Source of the DNA: an uncultured bacterium
GTDB taxonomy: Bacteria; Verrucomicrobiota; Kiritimatiellia; RFP12; UBA1067
Assembly (NCBI GenBank): GCA_903935195.1
Contig: CAIZQW010000151.1
Span: 1 to 57,977 of the forward strand
Length of the DNA stretch: 57,977 bases
Direction: 5' to 3'
Shown here: piece after piece, positions 1 to 10,232 of the stretch
How positions within the stretch are numbered: position 1 is the stretch's first letter
How the letters are laid out: each line of letters starts with the position of its first letter
The notes under the pieces: generated by a model
What the model saw: the letters and a program-made list of their open reading frames with translations, nothing else
What the model was told of the DNA's origin: nothing
Database searches by the model: none
Translations under genes and position numbers: made by a program

Positions 1-243
1 ACGGACTCGTTCGACTGCACCGACGCCATGTCACCGCGGGCGTTTACGGGGAATCGAGTCCGGTGGGATGACGGGATCGTGTCATGACGAAGGACGGGCG
101 AGGGAGGCTATATTTTCATCTGCCGACCTCGCCTCGGACGCAGTCAGGGCGCGGTACCGGCATCCTGTTCCGGACTCCCCGTAAACGCCCGCATGAAATA
201 TCATACAGTTATCAGGAAGCAACTCGTTCCTGCAACTTTGAAA
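1..243. repeat. Intergenic segment with inverted copies of a dispersed repeat
   Basis: No credible gene is seen here. The arm CCCCGTAAACGCCCGC occurs at 177-192, and its exact reverse complement lies at 36-51. The similarity extends inward (a CCGGACTC block and a CATCC block), so roughly 36-75 is a degenerate inverted copy of 151-193. Between the arms GGCGAGG (97-103) can pair with CCTCGCC (127-133). The 151-193 copy recurs with one difference at 24784-24826. The function is unknown. The segment follows dut on its 3' side and could end its transcript. Confidence 0.6.
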
Positions 244-672
244 CTATATGCCGGTTGAGCCAAAGCCACCTGTGCCACGGGCTGTGTCGGTGAGGTCAGT
301 GACCTCTTCAACCGTAACATGGAGGACTGGCGCGATGACCATCTGCGCGATCCGCATGCCCGGCACGATTTCAACGGGCTCGTTTCCCAGATTGATCAGA
401 ATGACGCCCAGTTCACCGCGATATCCTTCGTCAATCGTTCCCGGTGTATTGGGAAGCGAGATGCCATACTTCAAGGCCAGGCCACTGCGCGGACGTATCT
501 GCGCCTCCGTCCCTTTTGGGAGCTCCATGATGAGCCCGGTGGGGACGAGTGCACGTGCGCCAGGGTGCAAAGTCAACATGGCGCAGGAGCAGACGTCCAT
601 TCCCGCATCGCCTGGATGGGCGTAGGTGGGGATGGTCGCGTCGGGATGAACCTTTTTGAATTTGACAATCAT
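244..672 (-). CDS. dut: dUTP diphosphatase (dUTPase)
   Basis: Hydrolyses dUTP to dUMP and pyrophosphate, which keeps uracil out of DNA and supplies dUMP for dTMP synthesis. It is a cytosolic homotrimer in the characterised family. The 142-residue protein has the usual length and all five conserved motifs in order: DAGMD (motif I), RPRSGLA (II), GTIDEGYRGE with the catalytic Asp (III), GMRIAQ (IV) and the Gly-rich C-terminal arm RGTGGFGSTG (V). The gene begins 7 bp after the stop of the glycogen phosphorylase gene on the same strand, so the two are probably co-transcribed, although their functions are unrelated. Nothing looks broken. Confidence 0.95.
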   Translation of the reverse strand: MIVKFKKVHPDATIPTYAHPGDAGMDVCSCAMLTLHPGARALVPTGLIMELPKGTEAQIRPRSGLALKYGISLPNTPGTIDEGYRGELGVILINLGNEPVEIVPGMRIAQMVIAPVLHVTVEEVTDLTDTARGTGGFGSTGI

Positions 673-679
673 GTTGGGC

Positions 680-3151
680 CTAGCTGATGGTCACAGGGTC
701 AATGTGCCAGATTTCCTTAGCATACTCCATGATCGTCCGATCTGAGGAGAACTTGCCCGAACGCGCCACATTCATGAGTGCCTTTGCATCCCATTTATAC
801 GGTTGACGGTAGAGCTTGTCAATCTTGTCTTGGGCCTCGATATAACTCCGCAAGTCCGCTAAGAGCATGTAATGGTCATTGAAGTCTAGCAGGTTTCGGA
901 TGATCGGATCAAAGATGCCGGGATTCATCAGTGAGAAGACATTTCTGCGAATCATGCTGATTGCGCGTTTGATCTCAGGGTCATTCTCGTAGATTTCTCG
1001 GGAGTTATAGGTCGGTCGCAATTGAGCAACCTCATCCGTCCGTAATCCAAAGATGAAGATGTTATCCTCGCCAACTTCTTCAAAGATTTCTACATTGGCA
1101 CCGTCCATGGTTCCAATGGTGAGGGCGCCATTGAGCATGAGCTTCATATTACCCGTGCCCGACGCCTCAGTCCCTGCCAACGAGATCTGTTCGCTGATAT
1201 TTGCCGCAGGGATAATGCGTTCCGCGAGTGAGACTCGGTAATCAGGGAGGAAGACCACTTTCAGTCGGTCCTTGACCCGTGGGCTCGAATTGACGACCTC
1301 AGCCACACCATGAATCAGGCGGATGATGAGTTTTGCCATCCAGTAACCCGGTGCAGCCTTGGCTGCGAAGATAAAGGTTCTCGGATGAACGTCTTCATTC
1401 GGATTGCTAATCATGCGATTATAAAGAATGATGATGTAGAGCACGAGCAAGAGTTGGCGCTTGTATTCGTGTAGACGTTTCACTTGCACATCAAAGATCG
1501 AGTCAGGGGAGACGTGTATCCCTAACTGGTTAAAGATGTAGTTTGAGAGATTATCCTTGTTAGCCTGTTTGATCTTGCGGAACTGGGAGAGGAAACTCCG
1601 GTCGGTCGTGAACTTTTCAAGACCGCGCAGGGCCTCCAGATCCTTGATCCATTTTGGGCCAAGCGCTTCGGTACACAAGGCAGCCAGCTTCGGATTGGCC
1701 TTGAGCAACCAACGACGCTGGGTGATGCCGTTTGTTTTATTGCTGAAATGTGATGGATACATCTCATAAAAATCTTTGAAGAGGCTCTTCTTCAGGATCT
1801 CCGTGTGCAACGCAGCCACGCCATTGACCGCGCTGGACCCAATAATAGCAAGATTAGCCATGCGCACTTTGCGACCACCATGCTCTTCAATAATACTCAT
1901 GCGGGTCAGGCGCTCCATATCATCTGGATAGAGGGAGGCGACTTGTCGCAGGAAGCGGGAATTGATCTCGTAAATGATCTGCATGTGACGAGGCAGGAGG
2001 CGCTCCATCAAGGAGACACTCCAAGTCTCAAGCGCCTCTGGCAGGATCGTGTGGTTCGTGTACCCCGTCGAGGTCCGGGTGATGTTCCAAGCCGTCTCCC
2101 AGTCAAGCCCTTCATGATCCACGAGCAGACGCATTAGCTCTGGGATGATAAGCGCGGGATGGGTCTCATTCAAATGGATAAAGGCTTTCGCCGGCAACGT
2201 TGTCCAATCCGTGTTGGTCAAACGGAAACGGCGCAGAATGTCCTGAAGCGAACAGGAGACGAAGAAGTACTGTTGGCGTAAGCGTAGCTCCTTGCCGGCC
2301 AGCACATTGTCGTTGGGATAGAGCACCTTGGTCAGGTTCTCTGCCAACACCTTGTGCTGCACAGCGTCAACATACGAGCCCTTGTTAAACTCATCGAGAC
2401 GAAACTCGTCGTCCGCCTTGGCTGACCAGAGACGGAGGGTATTCACGGAGTTGCTGTAGCCGACCACAGGTAAGTCGTAAGGAACGCCGAGGACACGCTC
2501 GGTCTCCACCCATGTCCATTCAGCGCAATGCCCTGATGTTGAGCACTCGACACGCCCACCAAAATGAACGGTCTGTGTGTTTTCAGGGCGTGCAATTTCC
2601 CACGGATAACCATCTTTTAGCCAATGATCAGGTTCCTCCATCTGCTGGCCATCAACAATCTTCTGACGGAAGATGCCATAGTCGTAGCGGATGCCATAGC
2701 CCATGCCTGGCAGTTCTAGCGTGGAGAGCGAATCTAGAAAGCAAGCGGCTAAACGTCCAAGACCACCATTCCCAAGGCCGGCGTCCACCTCGAAATCACG
2801 AAGTGTGTTCCAATCAATGTCATCCTCTTCCAAGGCCTCACGACAAATAGGATCCATCTTCAAGTTGATGACGTTGTTGCCGAGGAGTCGTCCGATTAAA
2901 AATTCAAGGGAGAGATAATAGACGCGTTTGACATTGTCGTTTCGATACTTTGCCTGCGTCTCAATCCACCGTTCAACGATACGATCGCGGACACAGAGCG
3001 CAAACGCGGTGTAACGGTCACGTTCGGTGGCATTGTCCTCCGCCTTGGCGAGGGTATACCGAAGATGTCTCTCAAAATCTTGTTTCAGGGATTCAACACT
3101 GATTTCAACGCGTCTTCCCCGTGTCCGGCGCTTTAGTTCTTGCTTTTCCAT
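680..3151 (-). CDS. glgP: Glycogen/starch/alpha-glucan phosphorylase
   Basis: Phosphorolyses alpha-1,4-glucan from the non-reducing end to glucose-1-phosphate, using pyridoxal phosphate. The 823-residue protein has the family's usual length. The N-terminal region carries EFLIGRLLGNN and GLGNGGLGRLAACFLDS. The PLP-binding lysine lies in GTGNMKLMLNGA at about residue 670, followed by TIGTMDGANVE. The start is supported by an AAGGA-type ribosome site just upstream of the ATG at 3151. A minus-strand TATAAT at 3221-3226 may be the -10 box of its promoter. Downstream is dut (7 bp) and upstream is galE (117 bp). With galE and the later ugd/uxs pair it suggests storage-glucan turnover feeding sugar-nucleotide synthesis. 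Confidence 0.95.
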   Translation of the reverse strand: MEKQELKRRTRGRRVEISVESLKQDFERHLRYTLAKAEDNATERDRYTAFALCVRDRIVERWIETQAKYRNDNVKRVYYLSLEFLIGRLLGNNVINLKMDPICREALEEDDIDWNTLRDFEVDAGLGNGGLGRLAACFLDSLSTLELPGMGYGIRYDYGIFRQKIVDGQQMEEPDHWLKDGYPWEIARPENTQTVHFGGRVECSTSGHCAEWTWVETERVLGVPYDLPVVGYSNSVNTLRLWSAKADDEFRLDEFNKGSYVDAVQHKVLAENLTKVLYPNDNVLAGKELRLRQQYFFVSCSLQDILRRFRLTNTDWTTLPAKAFIHLNETHPALIIPELMRLLVDHEGLDWETAWNITRTSTGYTNHTILPEALETWSVSLMERLLPRHMQIIYEINSRFLRQVASLYPDDMERLTRMSIIEEHGGRKVRMANLAIIGSSAVNGVAALHTEILKKSLFKDFYEMYPSHFSNKTNGITQRRWLLKANPKLAALCTEALGPKWIKDLEALRGLEKFTTDRSFLSQFRKIKQANKDNLSNYIFNQLGIHVSPDSIFDVQVKRLHEYKRQLLLVLYIIILYNRMISNPNEDVHPRTFIFAAKAAPGYWMAKLIIRLIHGVAEVVNSSPRVKDRLKVVFLPDYRVSLAERIIPAANISEQISLAGTEASGTGNMKLMLNGALTIGTMDGANVEIFEEVGEDNIFIFGLRTDEVAQLRPTYNSREIYENDPEIKRAISMIRRNVFSLMNPGIFDPIIRNLLDFNDHYMLLADLRSYIEAQDKIDKLYRQPYKWDAKALMNVARSGKFSSDRTIMEYAKEIWHIDPVTIS

Positions 3152-3220
3152 ACATTCCTTTCACTCACATCACTCGTGTCTGCCCCTGCTTCCTTTCGGG
3201 ACCGATCAAAAATTTTGGAT

Positions 3221-3226
3221 ATTATA
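3221..3226 (-). promoter_or_regulatory. Possible -10 box for glgP
   Basis: The minus strand reads TATAAT in an AT-rich stretch about 70 bp upstream of the glgP ATG. No convincing -35 box is seen at 16-18 bp (only a TGACGG-like hexamer), so this is a weak call. Confidence 0.3.
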
Positions 3227-3267
3227 CTAAATCAGGGGTGTATCCGTCACGTGTAAACACAAACTAT

Positions 3268-4287
3268 CTACTCTGCGTATCCCTTCGGATTCCGGGATTG
3301 CCAGCGCCACGTGTCTTCGCACATGGTCTTGAGGTCGCGTGTGGCAACCCAGCCCAGTTCATTCTTGGCCTTGGCCGGATCCGCCCAGCATTCCGCGATA
3401 TCGCCGGAACGCCTCGGGTGAATCGAGTAGGGGACCTTGCGACCAGAGGCGGCTTCAAAGGCTTTGACCACGTCAAGGACGCTATAACCCTTGCCGGTGC
3501 CCAGGTTGTAGACAGCTAAGCCAGGATGTGAGGCCAGCTTGTCCAGCGCCTTCAAGTGGCCGAGTGCCAGGTCGACAACATGGATATAGTCCCGAACCCC
3601 GGTGCCGTCCGGCGTAGGATAGTCATTTCCATAGACGTTGAGGCAGGCGTGTCGGCCGACAGCGACTTGCGCGACAAAGGGAAGGAGGTTGTTGGGAATG
3701 CCCGCTGGATCCTCACCGATCTGTCCGCTGGGATGTGCGCCGATTGGGTTGAAATAACGCAACAGAATGATGTTCCAGAGGGGCTTCGATTTTTGGAGAT
3801 CACGGAAGATCTGCTCCATCATCAACTTGGTCCACCCATACGGATTTGTGGCGCCCGGGGTCGGGAAATCCTCGCGGATCGGTACGCAGCTGGGGTCGCC
3901 ATAGACCGTCGCAGAGGAGCTGAAAACGATGTTGTGGCAGTGATTAGCCTCCATCACCTCGCAGAGCTGAAGGGTGCCGATAATGTTATTCTCGTAATAT
4001 TTGAGCGGAAGCCGGGTTGATTCGCCGACCGCTTTCAACGCGGCAAAGTGGATGACCGCATCAATCGGCCCCTCTTTTTTAAAGACCGCATCTAATGCAG
4101 CACGGTCACGAATGTCGACGTTGTAAAAGGCGAGCGTCTTGCTGGCAAGCGCCATCACACGCTTTAAGCTCGTTTCAGAGCTGTTACACAGGTTGTCTAC
4201 AACCACAACCTGATGCCCTGCAAGCAGTAGCTCCAAGCACGTATGACTCCCAATATATCCAGCTCCACCCGTGACAAGTACTTTCAT
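3268..4287 (-). CDS. galE: UDP-glucose 4-epimerase
   Basis: Interconverts UDP-glucose and UDP-galactose with tightly bound NAD, in the cytosol. It is an extended short-chain dehydrogenase of 339 residues, the standard length. The Rossmann motif GGAGYIGSH lies at residues 7-15, the catalytic serine region SSSATVYG at about 123-130, and the YxxxK pair at Tyr150 and Lys154 (NPYGWTK). The C-terminal half has the substrate-binding RDYIHVVDLA. It lies between uvrA and glgP on the same strand, with a 131-bp gap from uvrA and 117 bp to glgP, so it may have its own promoter. The window also holds ugd and uxs, which use the same UDP-glucose pool. Confidence 0.95.
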   Translation of the reverse strand: MKVLVTGGAGYIGSHTCLELLLAGHQVVVVDNLCNSSETSLKRVMALASKTLAFYNVDIRDRAALDAVFKKEGPIDAVIHFAALKAVGESTRLPLKYYENNIIGTLQLCEVMEANHCHNIVFSSSATVYGDPSCVPIREDFPTPGATNPYGWTKLMMEQIFRDLQKSKPLWNIILLRYFNPIGAHPSGQIGEDPAGIPNNLLPFVAQVAVGRHACLNVYGNDYPTPDGTGVRDYIHVVDLALGHLKALDKLASHPGLAVYNLGTGKGYSVLDVVKAFEAASGRKVPYSIHPRRSGDIAECWADPAKAKNELGWVATRDLKTMCEDTWRWQSRNPKGYAE

Positions 4288-4370
4288 CTGTTTTCCTTTA
4301 AAAATTGAAACTTTATTCTCTCAAAACGTGGGGCTTTTTGCAAGCATCGCAATGGATTAGTTGAAAGCAA

Positions 4371-4404
4371 GTATAGCTAATGGCATGTGTGGCAGGTATG
4401 GCTA
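4371..4404. repeat. Word repeat, family B (GGCATGTATGGCT type)
   Basis: Short iterated words of the type TGGCATGTGTGGC and AGGTATGGCT lie between uvrA and galE. The same words occur at 19907-19972 and 26834-26943. Confidence 0.55.
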
Positions 4405-4418
4405 TAAATTCTGACTTC

Positions 4419-7223
4419 TCACACCAGCTTCTTCAAAAAGTGTCCGGTATGCGAGGCTGCGCAAGCGGCGATTTCTTTGGGAGTGCCAGCTGCGACGAGC
4501 GTGCCGCCTTCGTCACCTCCGCCAGGACCGAGATCAATGATGTAGTCCGCGCACTTGATGACATCCAAGTTATGCTCGATCACAACTACCGTATTCCCTG
4601 AAGCGCGCAGCCGAAGCAGAAGCTCCAGCAGTTTGTGCACATCCGCGAAATGAAGTCCGGTCGTCGGTTCATCCAGCAAGTAGAGCGTCTTGCCCGTGGC
4701 GCGCTTAGAGAGCTCTGTCGCCAGCTTGATCCGCTGCGCCTCGCCGCCCGAGAGCGTGGTCGATGACTGACCGAGATGGATATACCCCAGGCCCACCTCG
4801 GAGAGCGTCTTGAGTTTGTTGGCCACCAAGGGAACCGGTGCAAAGAACTCAAGAGCGTCTTCCACGGTTAAGTCCAAAATCTCCGCAATGTTCTTGTCGC
4901 GGTAACGGACCTCCAGTGTTTCTTTGTTGTAACGCTGTCCACCGCACTGTTCACACGTCACATAGACATCCGGCAAAAAGTGCATTTCCAAGCAACGCAT
5001 GCCGTCGCCTTGACAGACCTCACAGCGTCCGCCTTTAACATTGAAGCTGAACCGTCCCGGACCATACCCGCGTACCTTCGCAGCCGTCGTCGCGGCAAAG
5101 AGTTCGCGAATCGCCGTAAAGGCGCCCGTATAGGTCACGGGGTTGCTACGAGGAGTCCGGCCGATCGGACTCTGATCAATCTCGATAACCTTGTCGAGCT
5201 GTTCCAGCCCCGTGATCTTCTTGAAGGCGCCGGGCTTCTCCTTGGATCCGTAAAAGTGCCGAAAAAGTTGACGTTTAAGAATATCGCTGATCAGTGTGGA
5301 TTTTCCTGAGCCTGACACACCAGTCACGCAGGTGAAGCAGCCGAGGGGAATCTCCACATTAATGTTTTGAAGATTGTTTTCCGCTGCACCGACGATCTTA
5401 AGGCGCGCCTTTCCGGGTTTGACGGGGTTCGCTGGAATTTCAATACGCTTGCGTCCGGAGAGGTAGGCCGCGGTCTCCGAGACTTTGGATTTCATCAAGC
5501 CCTTAAAATCCCCTTGATAGACCACTTCGCCGCCATGGCGCCCAGCGCCGGGCCCGAGATCAATGATGTAGTCAGCCGTGCGGATCATCTCTTCGTCATG
5601 TTCGACAATGACAACCGTGTTGCCGCGTTTCTGCAATTGGTGCAGCATCTCGATGAGGCGCTCATTGTCGCGGGGATGGAGTCCGATCGTCGGCTCATCC
5701 ATGACATAGAGCACGCCCACGAGCCCCGAGCCAATCTGGGTAGCCAAGCGGATACGCTGCATCTCACCGCCCGAAAGCGTTGCGCTTTCACGGGAGAGCG
5801 AGAGGTAGTCCAATCCGACATCCGAGAGGAATTTCAGTCGCTTCCGGATCTCTTTTAAAACTTCTTCAACCTGATGCATCTCCTGGGACGTGAGTGTGAG
5901 ATTTTCAAAAAAGGCGAAACTCAGGCGCACGGTCATGTTCATGACCTCCACGATGGACTTGCCGCCCACCGTACAGGCGCAGGACTCCGGCCGCAACCGC
6001 GCACCATGGCACGCGGGACAAACCAGACGGCTCATGAAAGGTGCCAGTTTTTCGCGCATCTCGTCCGACTCTGCCTCACCATGACGGCGCTTGAGATTGG
6101 CTAAAATGCCTTCAAAAGGCTTATCTTCGTTACGCCAATCCAAGACTAACGGTACATCACTTCCATACAGCAAGAGGTGACGATGCTTCTCCGGCAATTT
6201 CTCGTAGGGCGTATCGAGGTTGATCTTGAACTGCTTGGCCAGCGCCTCCAGCAGGTATTTGTAATAGATGATGGCATGGTGTCCCACGCAGCGCCACGCC
6301 TTGATGGCTTCGCGCGTTGGGAGCGTTTTGTCCGGGATTACAAGGTCTTCATCGAAGATCCATTGCGCGCCAAGACCCGAGCAAGTCGGACAGGCCCCAT
6401 ACGGACTGTTGAACGAGAAGGCGCGCGGCTTGAGCTCCTCAAAACTGATGGAACAATCAGCACAGGCATTCTTCTCCGAGTAGAGTGTCTCCACCTCCTT
6501 GCCATCCTTCCCGATGGTCAGGAGCCGAAGCGTTCCCTCTCCCTGTTTGAGGGCCAGCTCAACCGAATCCGTCAGACGCCTGCGGATACCCTCGCCAGCC
6601 ATAAGTCGATCAACCACGGCTTCAATGGAATGCGCTTTGTTCTTATCAAGCTGAGGGATCTCCTCGATTGGGAGCATCTTGCCATCCACGCGCATCCGGA
6701 CAAACCCTTGACGCTTGATGCTGTCAAAAATCTCCTCGTGGCGTCCCTTCTTGCCGCGCACCAGGGGAGCGAGAAGGACAATCTTGGTTCCAGCCTCCAG
6801 CGTGAGAATCTTTTCGACAATCTCTTCCGCGCTCTGCTTTTGGACTGGTTTGCCGCAACACGGACAGTGAGCCTTGCCGATGTTGCCATAGAGTAGACGC
6901 AGATAATCGTGAATTTCGGTCACCGTGGCAACGATCGAACGCGGATTGCCACCTGACGTCCGTTGCTCAATGGCAATAGCAGGGGAGAGTCCCTCGATGT
7001 GTTCCACCTCCGGCTTCTGCATCTGATCTAAAAATTGACGGGCATAAGCCGAGAGGCTTTCAACATAACGGCGCTGTCCCTCGGCATAGAGCGTGTCAAA
7101 GGCAAGCGAAGACTTCCCTGAGCCGCTGAGCCCAGTGACAACCGTGAGAGAATCACGCGGAATGCGCACGTTGACATTCTTCAAATTATGCTGCCGCGCA
7201 CCTGTAATAATAATATCGGACAT
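4419..7223 (-). CDS. uvrA: Excinuclease ABC subunit A
   Basis: DNA-damage recognition ATPase of nucleotide excision repair; it loads UvrB at lesions. The 934-residue length matches the family. Two ABC ATPase modules are visible: Walker [10 protein letters not shown] near residue 32 and [10 protein letters not shown] near 640, with signature LSGGEMQRI and LSGGEAQRI and Walker B segments [12 protein letters not shown] and [13 protein letters not shown]. Cysteine zinc modules are present ([37 protein letters not shown]...[10 protein letters not shown]). No uvrB or uvrC is in the window. The gene is divergent from gldA across a 312-bp repeat-rich gap. It appears intact. Confidence 0.97.
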   Translation of the reverse strand: MSDIIITGARQHNLKNVNVRIPRDSLTVVTGLSGSGKSSLAFDTLYAEGQRRYVESLSAYARQFLDQMQKPEVEHIEGLSPAIAIEQRTSGGNPRSIVATVTEIHDYLRLLYGNIGKAHCPCCGKPVQKQSAEEIVEKILTLEAGTKIVLLAPLVRGKKGRHEEIFDSIKRQGFVRMRVDGKMLPIEEIPQLDKNKAHSIEAVVDRLMAGEGIRRRLTDSVELALKQGEGTLRLLTIGKDGKEVETLYSEKNACADCSISFEELKPRAFSFNSPYGACPTCSGLGAQWIFDEDLVIPDKTLPTREAIKAWRCVGHHAIIYYKYLLEALAKQFKINLDTPYEKLPEKHRHLLLYGSDVPLVLDWRNEDKPFEGILANLKRRHGEAESDEMREKLAPFMSRLVCPACHGARLRPESCACTVGGKSIVEVMNMTVRLSFAFFENLTLTSQEMHQVEEVLKEIRKRLKFLSDVGLDYLSLSRESATLSGGEMQRIRLATQIGSGLVGVLYVMDEPTIGLHPRDNERLIEMLHQLQKRGNTVVIVEHDEEMIRTADYIIDLGPGAGRHGGEVVYQGDFKGLMKSKVSETAAYLSGRKRIEIPANPVKPGKARLKIVGAAENNLQNINVEIPLGCFTCVTGVSGSGKSTLISDILKRQLFRHFYGSKEKPGAFKKITGLEQLDKVIEIDQSPIGRTPRSNPVTYTGAFTAIRELFAATTAAKVRGYGPGRFSFNVKGGRCEVCQGDGMRCLEMHFLPDVYVTCEQCGGQRYNKETLEVRYRDKNIAEILDLTVEDALEFFAPVPLVANKLKTLSEVGLGYIHLGQSSTTLSGGEAQRIKLATELSKRATGKTLYLLDEPTTGLHFADVHKLLELLLRLRASGNTVVVIEHNLDVIKCADYIIDLGPGGGDEGGTLVAAGTPKEIAACAASHTGHFLKKLV

Positions 7224-7535
7224 CTTCTTCCTTTTTGTCGTATCAGTTTATCAAAAGGGGGCCAAAGGCGCAAAGCGAAACATCTGTGAACAGTTGGCAG
7301 TAGCAGTAGGCAGTTGGCAGTGATGGAGCGATATGAGAGACCTGAGAGGAAGTTGGCAGTCTGCAGTTGCTTGCGTACCCTGCGTCTTACCCTAATGTGA
7401 AGCTCAGCAGTAACTACTGCCTACTGCTCCTGCCAACTGCCGACTACAAACTTCTCTTTCTTCTTTCCTCATAAGAGGGGGCATGGTATAGTTTTGCTTT
7501 ATTTTTGAAGCTGTCGTCAAAGAGGGAATAACATC
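7224..7535. repeat. Intergenic gap with inverted word repeats, family C (CAGTTGGCAGT)
   Basis: This lies between divergent uvrA and gldA. CAGTTGGCAG and related words are iterated at 7291-7320. Their reverse complements occur at 7411-7441, including the exact pair GGCAGTTGGCAG (7309-7320) and CTGCCAACTGCC (7430-7441). A pyrimidine-rich stretch follows at about 7448-7470. The gldA ribosome site AGAGGGA is at 7521-7527. The promoters of both genes must lie here, but none is clear. Confidence 0.6.
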
Positions 7536-8642
7536 ATGGATAAAGTTTTCATTGCGCCGCGTCGCTATGTTCAGGGGCCGGGTGTATTGGGCCGTTCTGG
7601 AGATTTAATTTCTAAAATTGGCAAACGTGTCATGATTCTTTGGGATGCGCCTGTGCGTGGCATTGTCGGAGCCCCATTACTCGCTGATCTGAAGAAGGTC
7701 GGACTTCCGGTTGAGGATGTCTTGTTTGCGGGTGACTCGACAAAGGCTGAGGCGAAGCGCGTGGCAGACCTGCTGAAGTCCTCGGGCTGTGACGTCATTA
7801 TGGGCGTGGGTGGCGGCAAGACGCTCGATACTGCCAAGGCTGCTGCGGCACAGGCAGGCACCAAGATGATTTCCGTACCCACCGTCGCATCAAATGACTC
7901 GCCGACGAGTTCCTATACCGTGTGGTATGACGAACAGGGCAACTGCCTCGGCTTTGAAAGCTGGTTTGTGAATCCGGATCTGGTCTTGGTGGATACAGCC
8001 GTGATCGCTTGTGCGCCAGTCAAATCATTTGTCGCGGGTATGGGCGATGCACTGGCCACTTGGCTTGAAGCGGAGGCGACCCATAAAGTGCGTGGATCCA
8101 ATCTGGCAGGTGGCACCGCCACCATGGCAGCCCTAGCCATTGCACGTCTCTGCTACGATATACTTCTCGAGCATGGTGTGAATGCCAAGCGCGCTGTTGA
8201 AAAGAAAATTGTGACTCCTGCGGTCGAGAAGGTTGTGGAAGCCAATGTTCTGCTCTCCGGCTTAGGCTTTGAAAGTTGTGGTTGCGCCACGGCGCACATG
8301 GTGGCGAATTGCCTGCCCTCCTTCCCGGAGTGCCACGGCTTGATGCACGGACACGAGGTCGGCTTTGGTCTCATTACCCAGCTCTGCCTGGATGAGGACA
8401 TGCCTGTTGAACAAGCAAACCAGATTGTTGATTTTGAAATCGCCATCGGCTTGCCCGTCACCTTTGAGGACCTCGGCTTAAAGGGCGTTGAACGTGAACG
8501 TCTGATGAAAATAGGCAAGATTTGCGCAAGCCCAGGTTCCCTCTGTGCAAACCATCCGTTTAAGGTTACGTCAGACTCGATCGTCAATGCAATGATTGCA
8601 GCGGATGCTCTCGGAAACGCAAGAAAGGCGTTGATTAAATAA
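7536..8642 (+). CDS. gldA: Glycerol dehydrogenase (iron/zinc alcohol dehydrogenase family)
   Basis: NAD-dependent oxidation of glycerol to dihydroxyacetone, or the reverse. The 368-residue protein is of standard length. It shows the NAD-binding GVGGGKTLDTAKA at about 90-102, and the metal ligands fall where the characterised glycerol dehydrogenases have them: Asp171 (GMGDALATW), His254 (CATAHMV) and His271 (GLMHGHEVG). The start has AGAGGGA 8 bp upstream. The glpD gene follows 54 bp later on the same strand, giving a glycerol oxidation pair. A dihydroxyacetone kinase-like pair (dhaK, dhaL) lies about 29 kb downstream and could use the product. GldA relatives can act on other polyols, so the substrate is not proven. 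Confidence 0.88.
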   Translation: MDKVFIAPRRYVQGPGVLGRSGDLISKIGKRVMILWDAPVRGIVGAPLLADLKKVGLPVEDVLFAGDSTKAEAKRVADLLKSSGCDVIMGVGGGKTLDTAKAAAAQAGTKMISVPTVASNDSPTSSYTVWYDEQGNCLGFESWFVNPDLVLVDTAVIACAPVKSFVAGMGDALATWLEAEATHKVRGSNLAGGTATMAALAIARLCYDILLEHGVNAKRAVEKKIVTPAVEKVVEANVLLSGLGFESCGCATAHMVANCLPSFPECHGLMHGHEVGFGLITQLCLDEDMPVEQANQIVDFEIAIGLPVTFEDLGLKGVERERLMKIGKICASPGSLCANHPFKVTSDSIVNAMIAADALGNARKALIK

Positions 8643-8669
8643 TTGCCTTATTGCGTTATTGCCTTATTT
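8643..8669. repeat. Word repeat, family A (AATAASGC), inverted copy
   Basis: Three copies of TTGCCTTA/TTGCGTTA fill the gldA-glpD spacer. They are the reverse complement of AATAAGGC/AATAACGC units found at 15588-15624, 18282-18317 and 23549-23569. Because this is repeat sequence, an upstream extension of glpD into it is unlikely. Confidence 0.6.
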
Positions 8670-8696
8670 ATGAAAAGTGCTTTGGAGAACGTGAAC

Positions 8697-10232
8697 ATGC
8701 GAGCAAAAATGTGGGGGATGCTGAAGGCGAATCCAACATGTGATGTGTTGATTCTCGGCGGGGGTGTCAATGGCGCGGGACTCATGCGCGAGCTGGCCCT
8801 GCAAGACGTTAAATGCTTACTCGTGGACAAAGATGACCTTGCGGCTGGCGCCAGTTCAAAGTCCTCGCGCATGATACATGGTGGACTGCGGTATCTGGAA
8901 AACGCCGAGTTCCGTCTGGTCAGCGAATCCGTCTATGAACGCAACCGCCTGCTGAAATATGCGCCGCACTATGTGAAGCCCCTCCGGACGACGATTCCGA
9001 TTACCGCGTGGTTTGCCGGGATGATTAAGGCTCCACTGATCTTCTTCGGCTTTAATGTCAAGGTTGGCGGACGCGGGGCCTTCATTGTGAAGATGGGGTT
9101 GACCTTCTATGATATTCTGACCTGCCGTCTGCGCCAGACACCATGGAACTTCTTCATGGGGAAGAAAAAGTCGTTGCAGGAGATCCCCGGATTGCGTGAC
9201 GACATTGTTTGCACCGCGACCTATTGGGATGCCTGGATCACGCAGCCCGAACGACTTTGTGTTGAGATGGCGCTGGAAGGATGCTCAGTGCAGAAGGATT
9301 CCCTCGCACTGAACTATGTGACAGCCGAAAAGAATGGCGCTGACACGGTTTTGTTACGTGACAAGATCACAGGCGAGTCATTGACCTTAAAACCTAAGAT
9401 TGTCGTGAATGCGACAGGTGCGTGGGTGGATTTCGCTAACAAACCACTGGGCATCGAGAGCAAGCTTATGGGCGGCACAAAGGGATCGCATCTGGTAATT
9501 GACAACAAGGAACTCTTTAACGCCTTGGGTGATCGAATGATCTACTATGAACATACGGATGGTCGTATCTGCATCACCTTCCAGTTCATGGACAAGGTGA
9601 TCATGGGATCGACCGACATTCGCATCAAAGATCCTGATGAGGCTGCCTGTGACGACGCGGAGATTGATTATATGCTGACGACCCTCAAGGGCGTCTTCCC
9701 GACGATCAATATTCCGAAGTCGGACATTGTTCATATTTTCTGCGGTGTCCGTCCGTTAATGGCGTCGCAGGAAGGCTATACCAGCAAGGTCTCCCGTTCA
9801 CACTTCCTCGCGGAGCACAAACCGGATGCCACACGCGCCTTCCCTGTTTACAGCATGGTAGGGGGTAAGCTGACAACCTTCCGCGCCTTTGCAGAGATGA
9901 CCGCAGATCGTCTGATGCCACTGCTGGGCGTCACACGCCAAGTGTCGACAACCGACCGTTACTATCCGAAACCAGAAACATTTACAGGCGAGACGCTCAA
10001 GACGCTTCCGGACTTGACGGTCGCAGAGGTTCGCGCCTTGACCCAAAACGAGCTTGTGGTGCACCTTTCCGACTTTGTCCGCCGCCGGAGCGTGATTACG
10101 CTGCTTGGTCATCTCACCGAGGCAAGCGCACACGAACTGGCCGACATCATGGCGCCGATATTGGGTTGGGATGATTCACACAAACGCGAAGAAATCGCCA
10201 TGTCCCTAGCGGAAGCCCACGGACGGAAGTAA
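8697..10232 (+). CDS. glpD: FAD-dependent glycerol-3-phosphate dehydrogenase
   Basis: Oxidises sn-glycerol-3-phosphate to DHAP and passes electrons to quinone at the inner membrane face. The 511-residue protein opens with the FAD dinucleotide motif LILGGGVNGAGLMREL and the family segment AAGASSKSSRMIHGGLRYLE; further on are NATGAWVD and the GlpD C-terminal domain. The reading frame is open upstream to 8643. I chose ATG 8697 because GGAGA lies 9 bp before it and because the upstream codons are repeat DNA; ATG 8670 is the alternative. It probably forms an operon with gldA. No glycerol kinase of the GlpK type or glycerol facilitator is adjacent; the FGGY kinase at 15.6 kb is not GlpK-like. Confidence 0.9.
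   Translation: MRAKMWGMLKANPTCDVLILGGGVNGAGLMRELALQDVKCLLVDKDDLAAGASSKSSRMIHGGLRYLENAEFRLVSESVYERNRLLKYAPHYVKPLRTTIPITAWFAGMIKAPLIFFGFNVKVGGRGAFIVKMGLTFYDILTCRLRQTPWNFFMGKKKSLQEIPGLRDDIVCTATYWDAWITQPERLCVEMALEGCSVQKDSLALNYVTAEKNGADTVLLRDKITGESLTLKPKIVVNATGAWVDFANKPLGIESKLMGGTKGSHLVIDNKELFNALGDRMIYYEHTDGRICITFQFMDKVIMGSTDIRIKDPDEAACDDAEIDYMLTTLKGVFPTINIPKSDIVHIFCGVRPLMASQEGYTSKVSRSHFLAEHKPDATRAFPVYSMVGGKLTTFRAFAEMTADRLMPLLGVTRQVSTTDRYYPKPETFTGETLKTLPDLTVAEVRALTQNELVVHLSDFVRRRSVITLLGHLTEASAHELADIMAPILGWDDSHKREEIAMSLAEAHGRK

Noticed and set aside
84..293. Short plus-strand frame at the left edge
   Set aside because: It runs through the dispersed inverted repeat and into the antisense of dut; no ribosome site.
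6177..6896. A 239-codon plus-strand frame inside uvrA
   Set aside because: Shadow frame of UvrA; no independent support.
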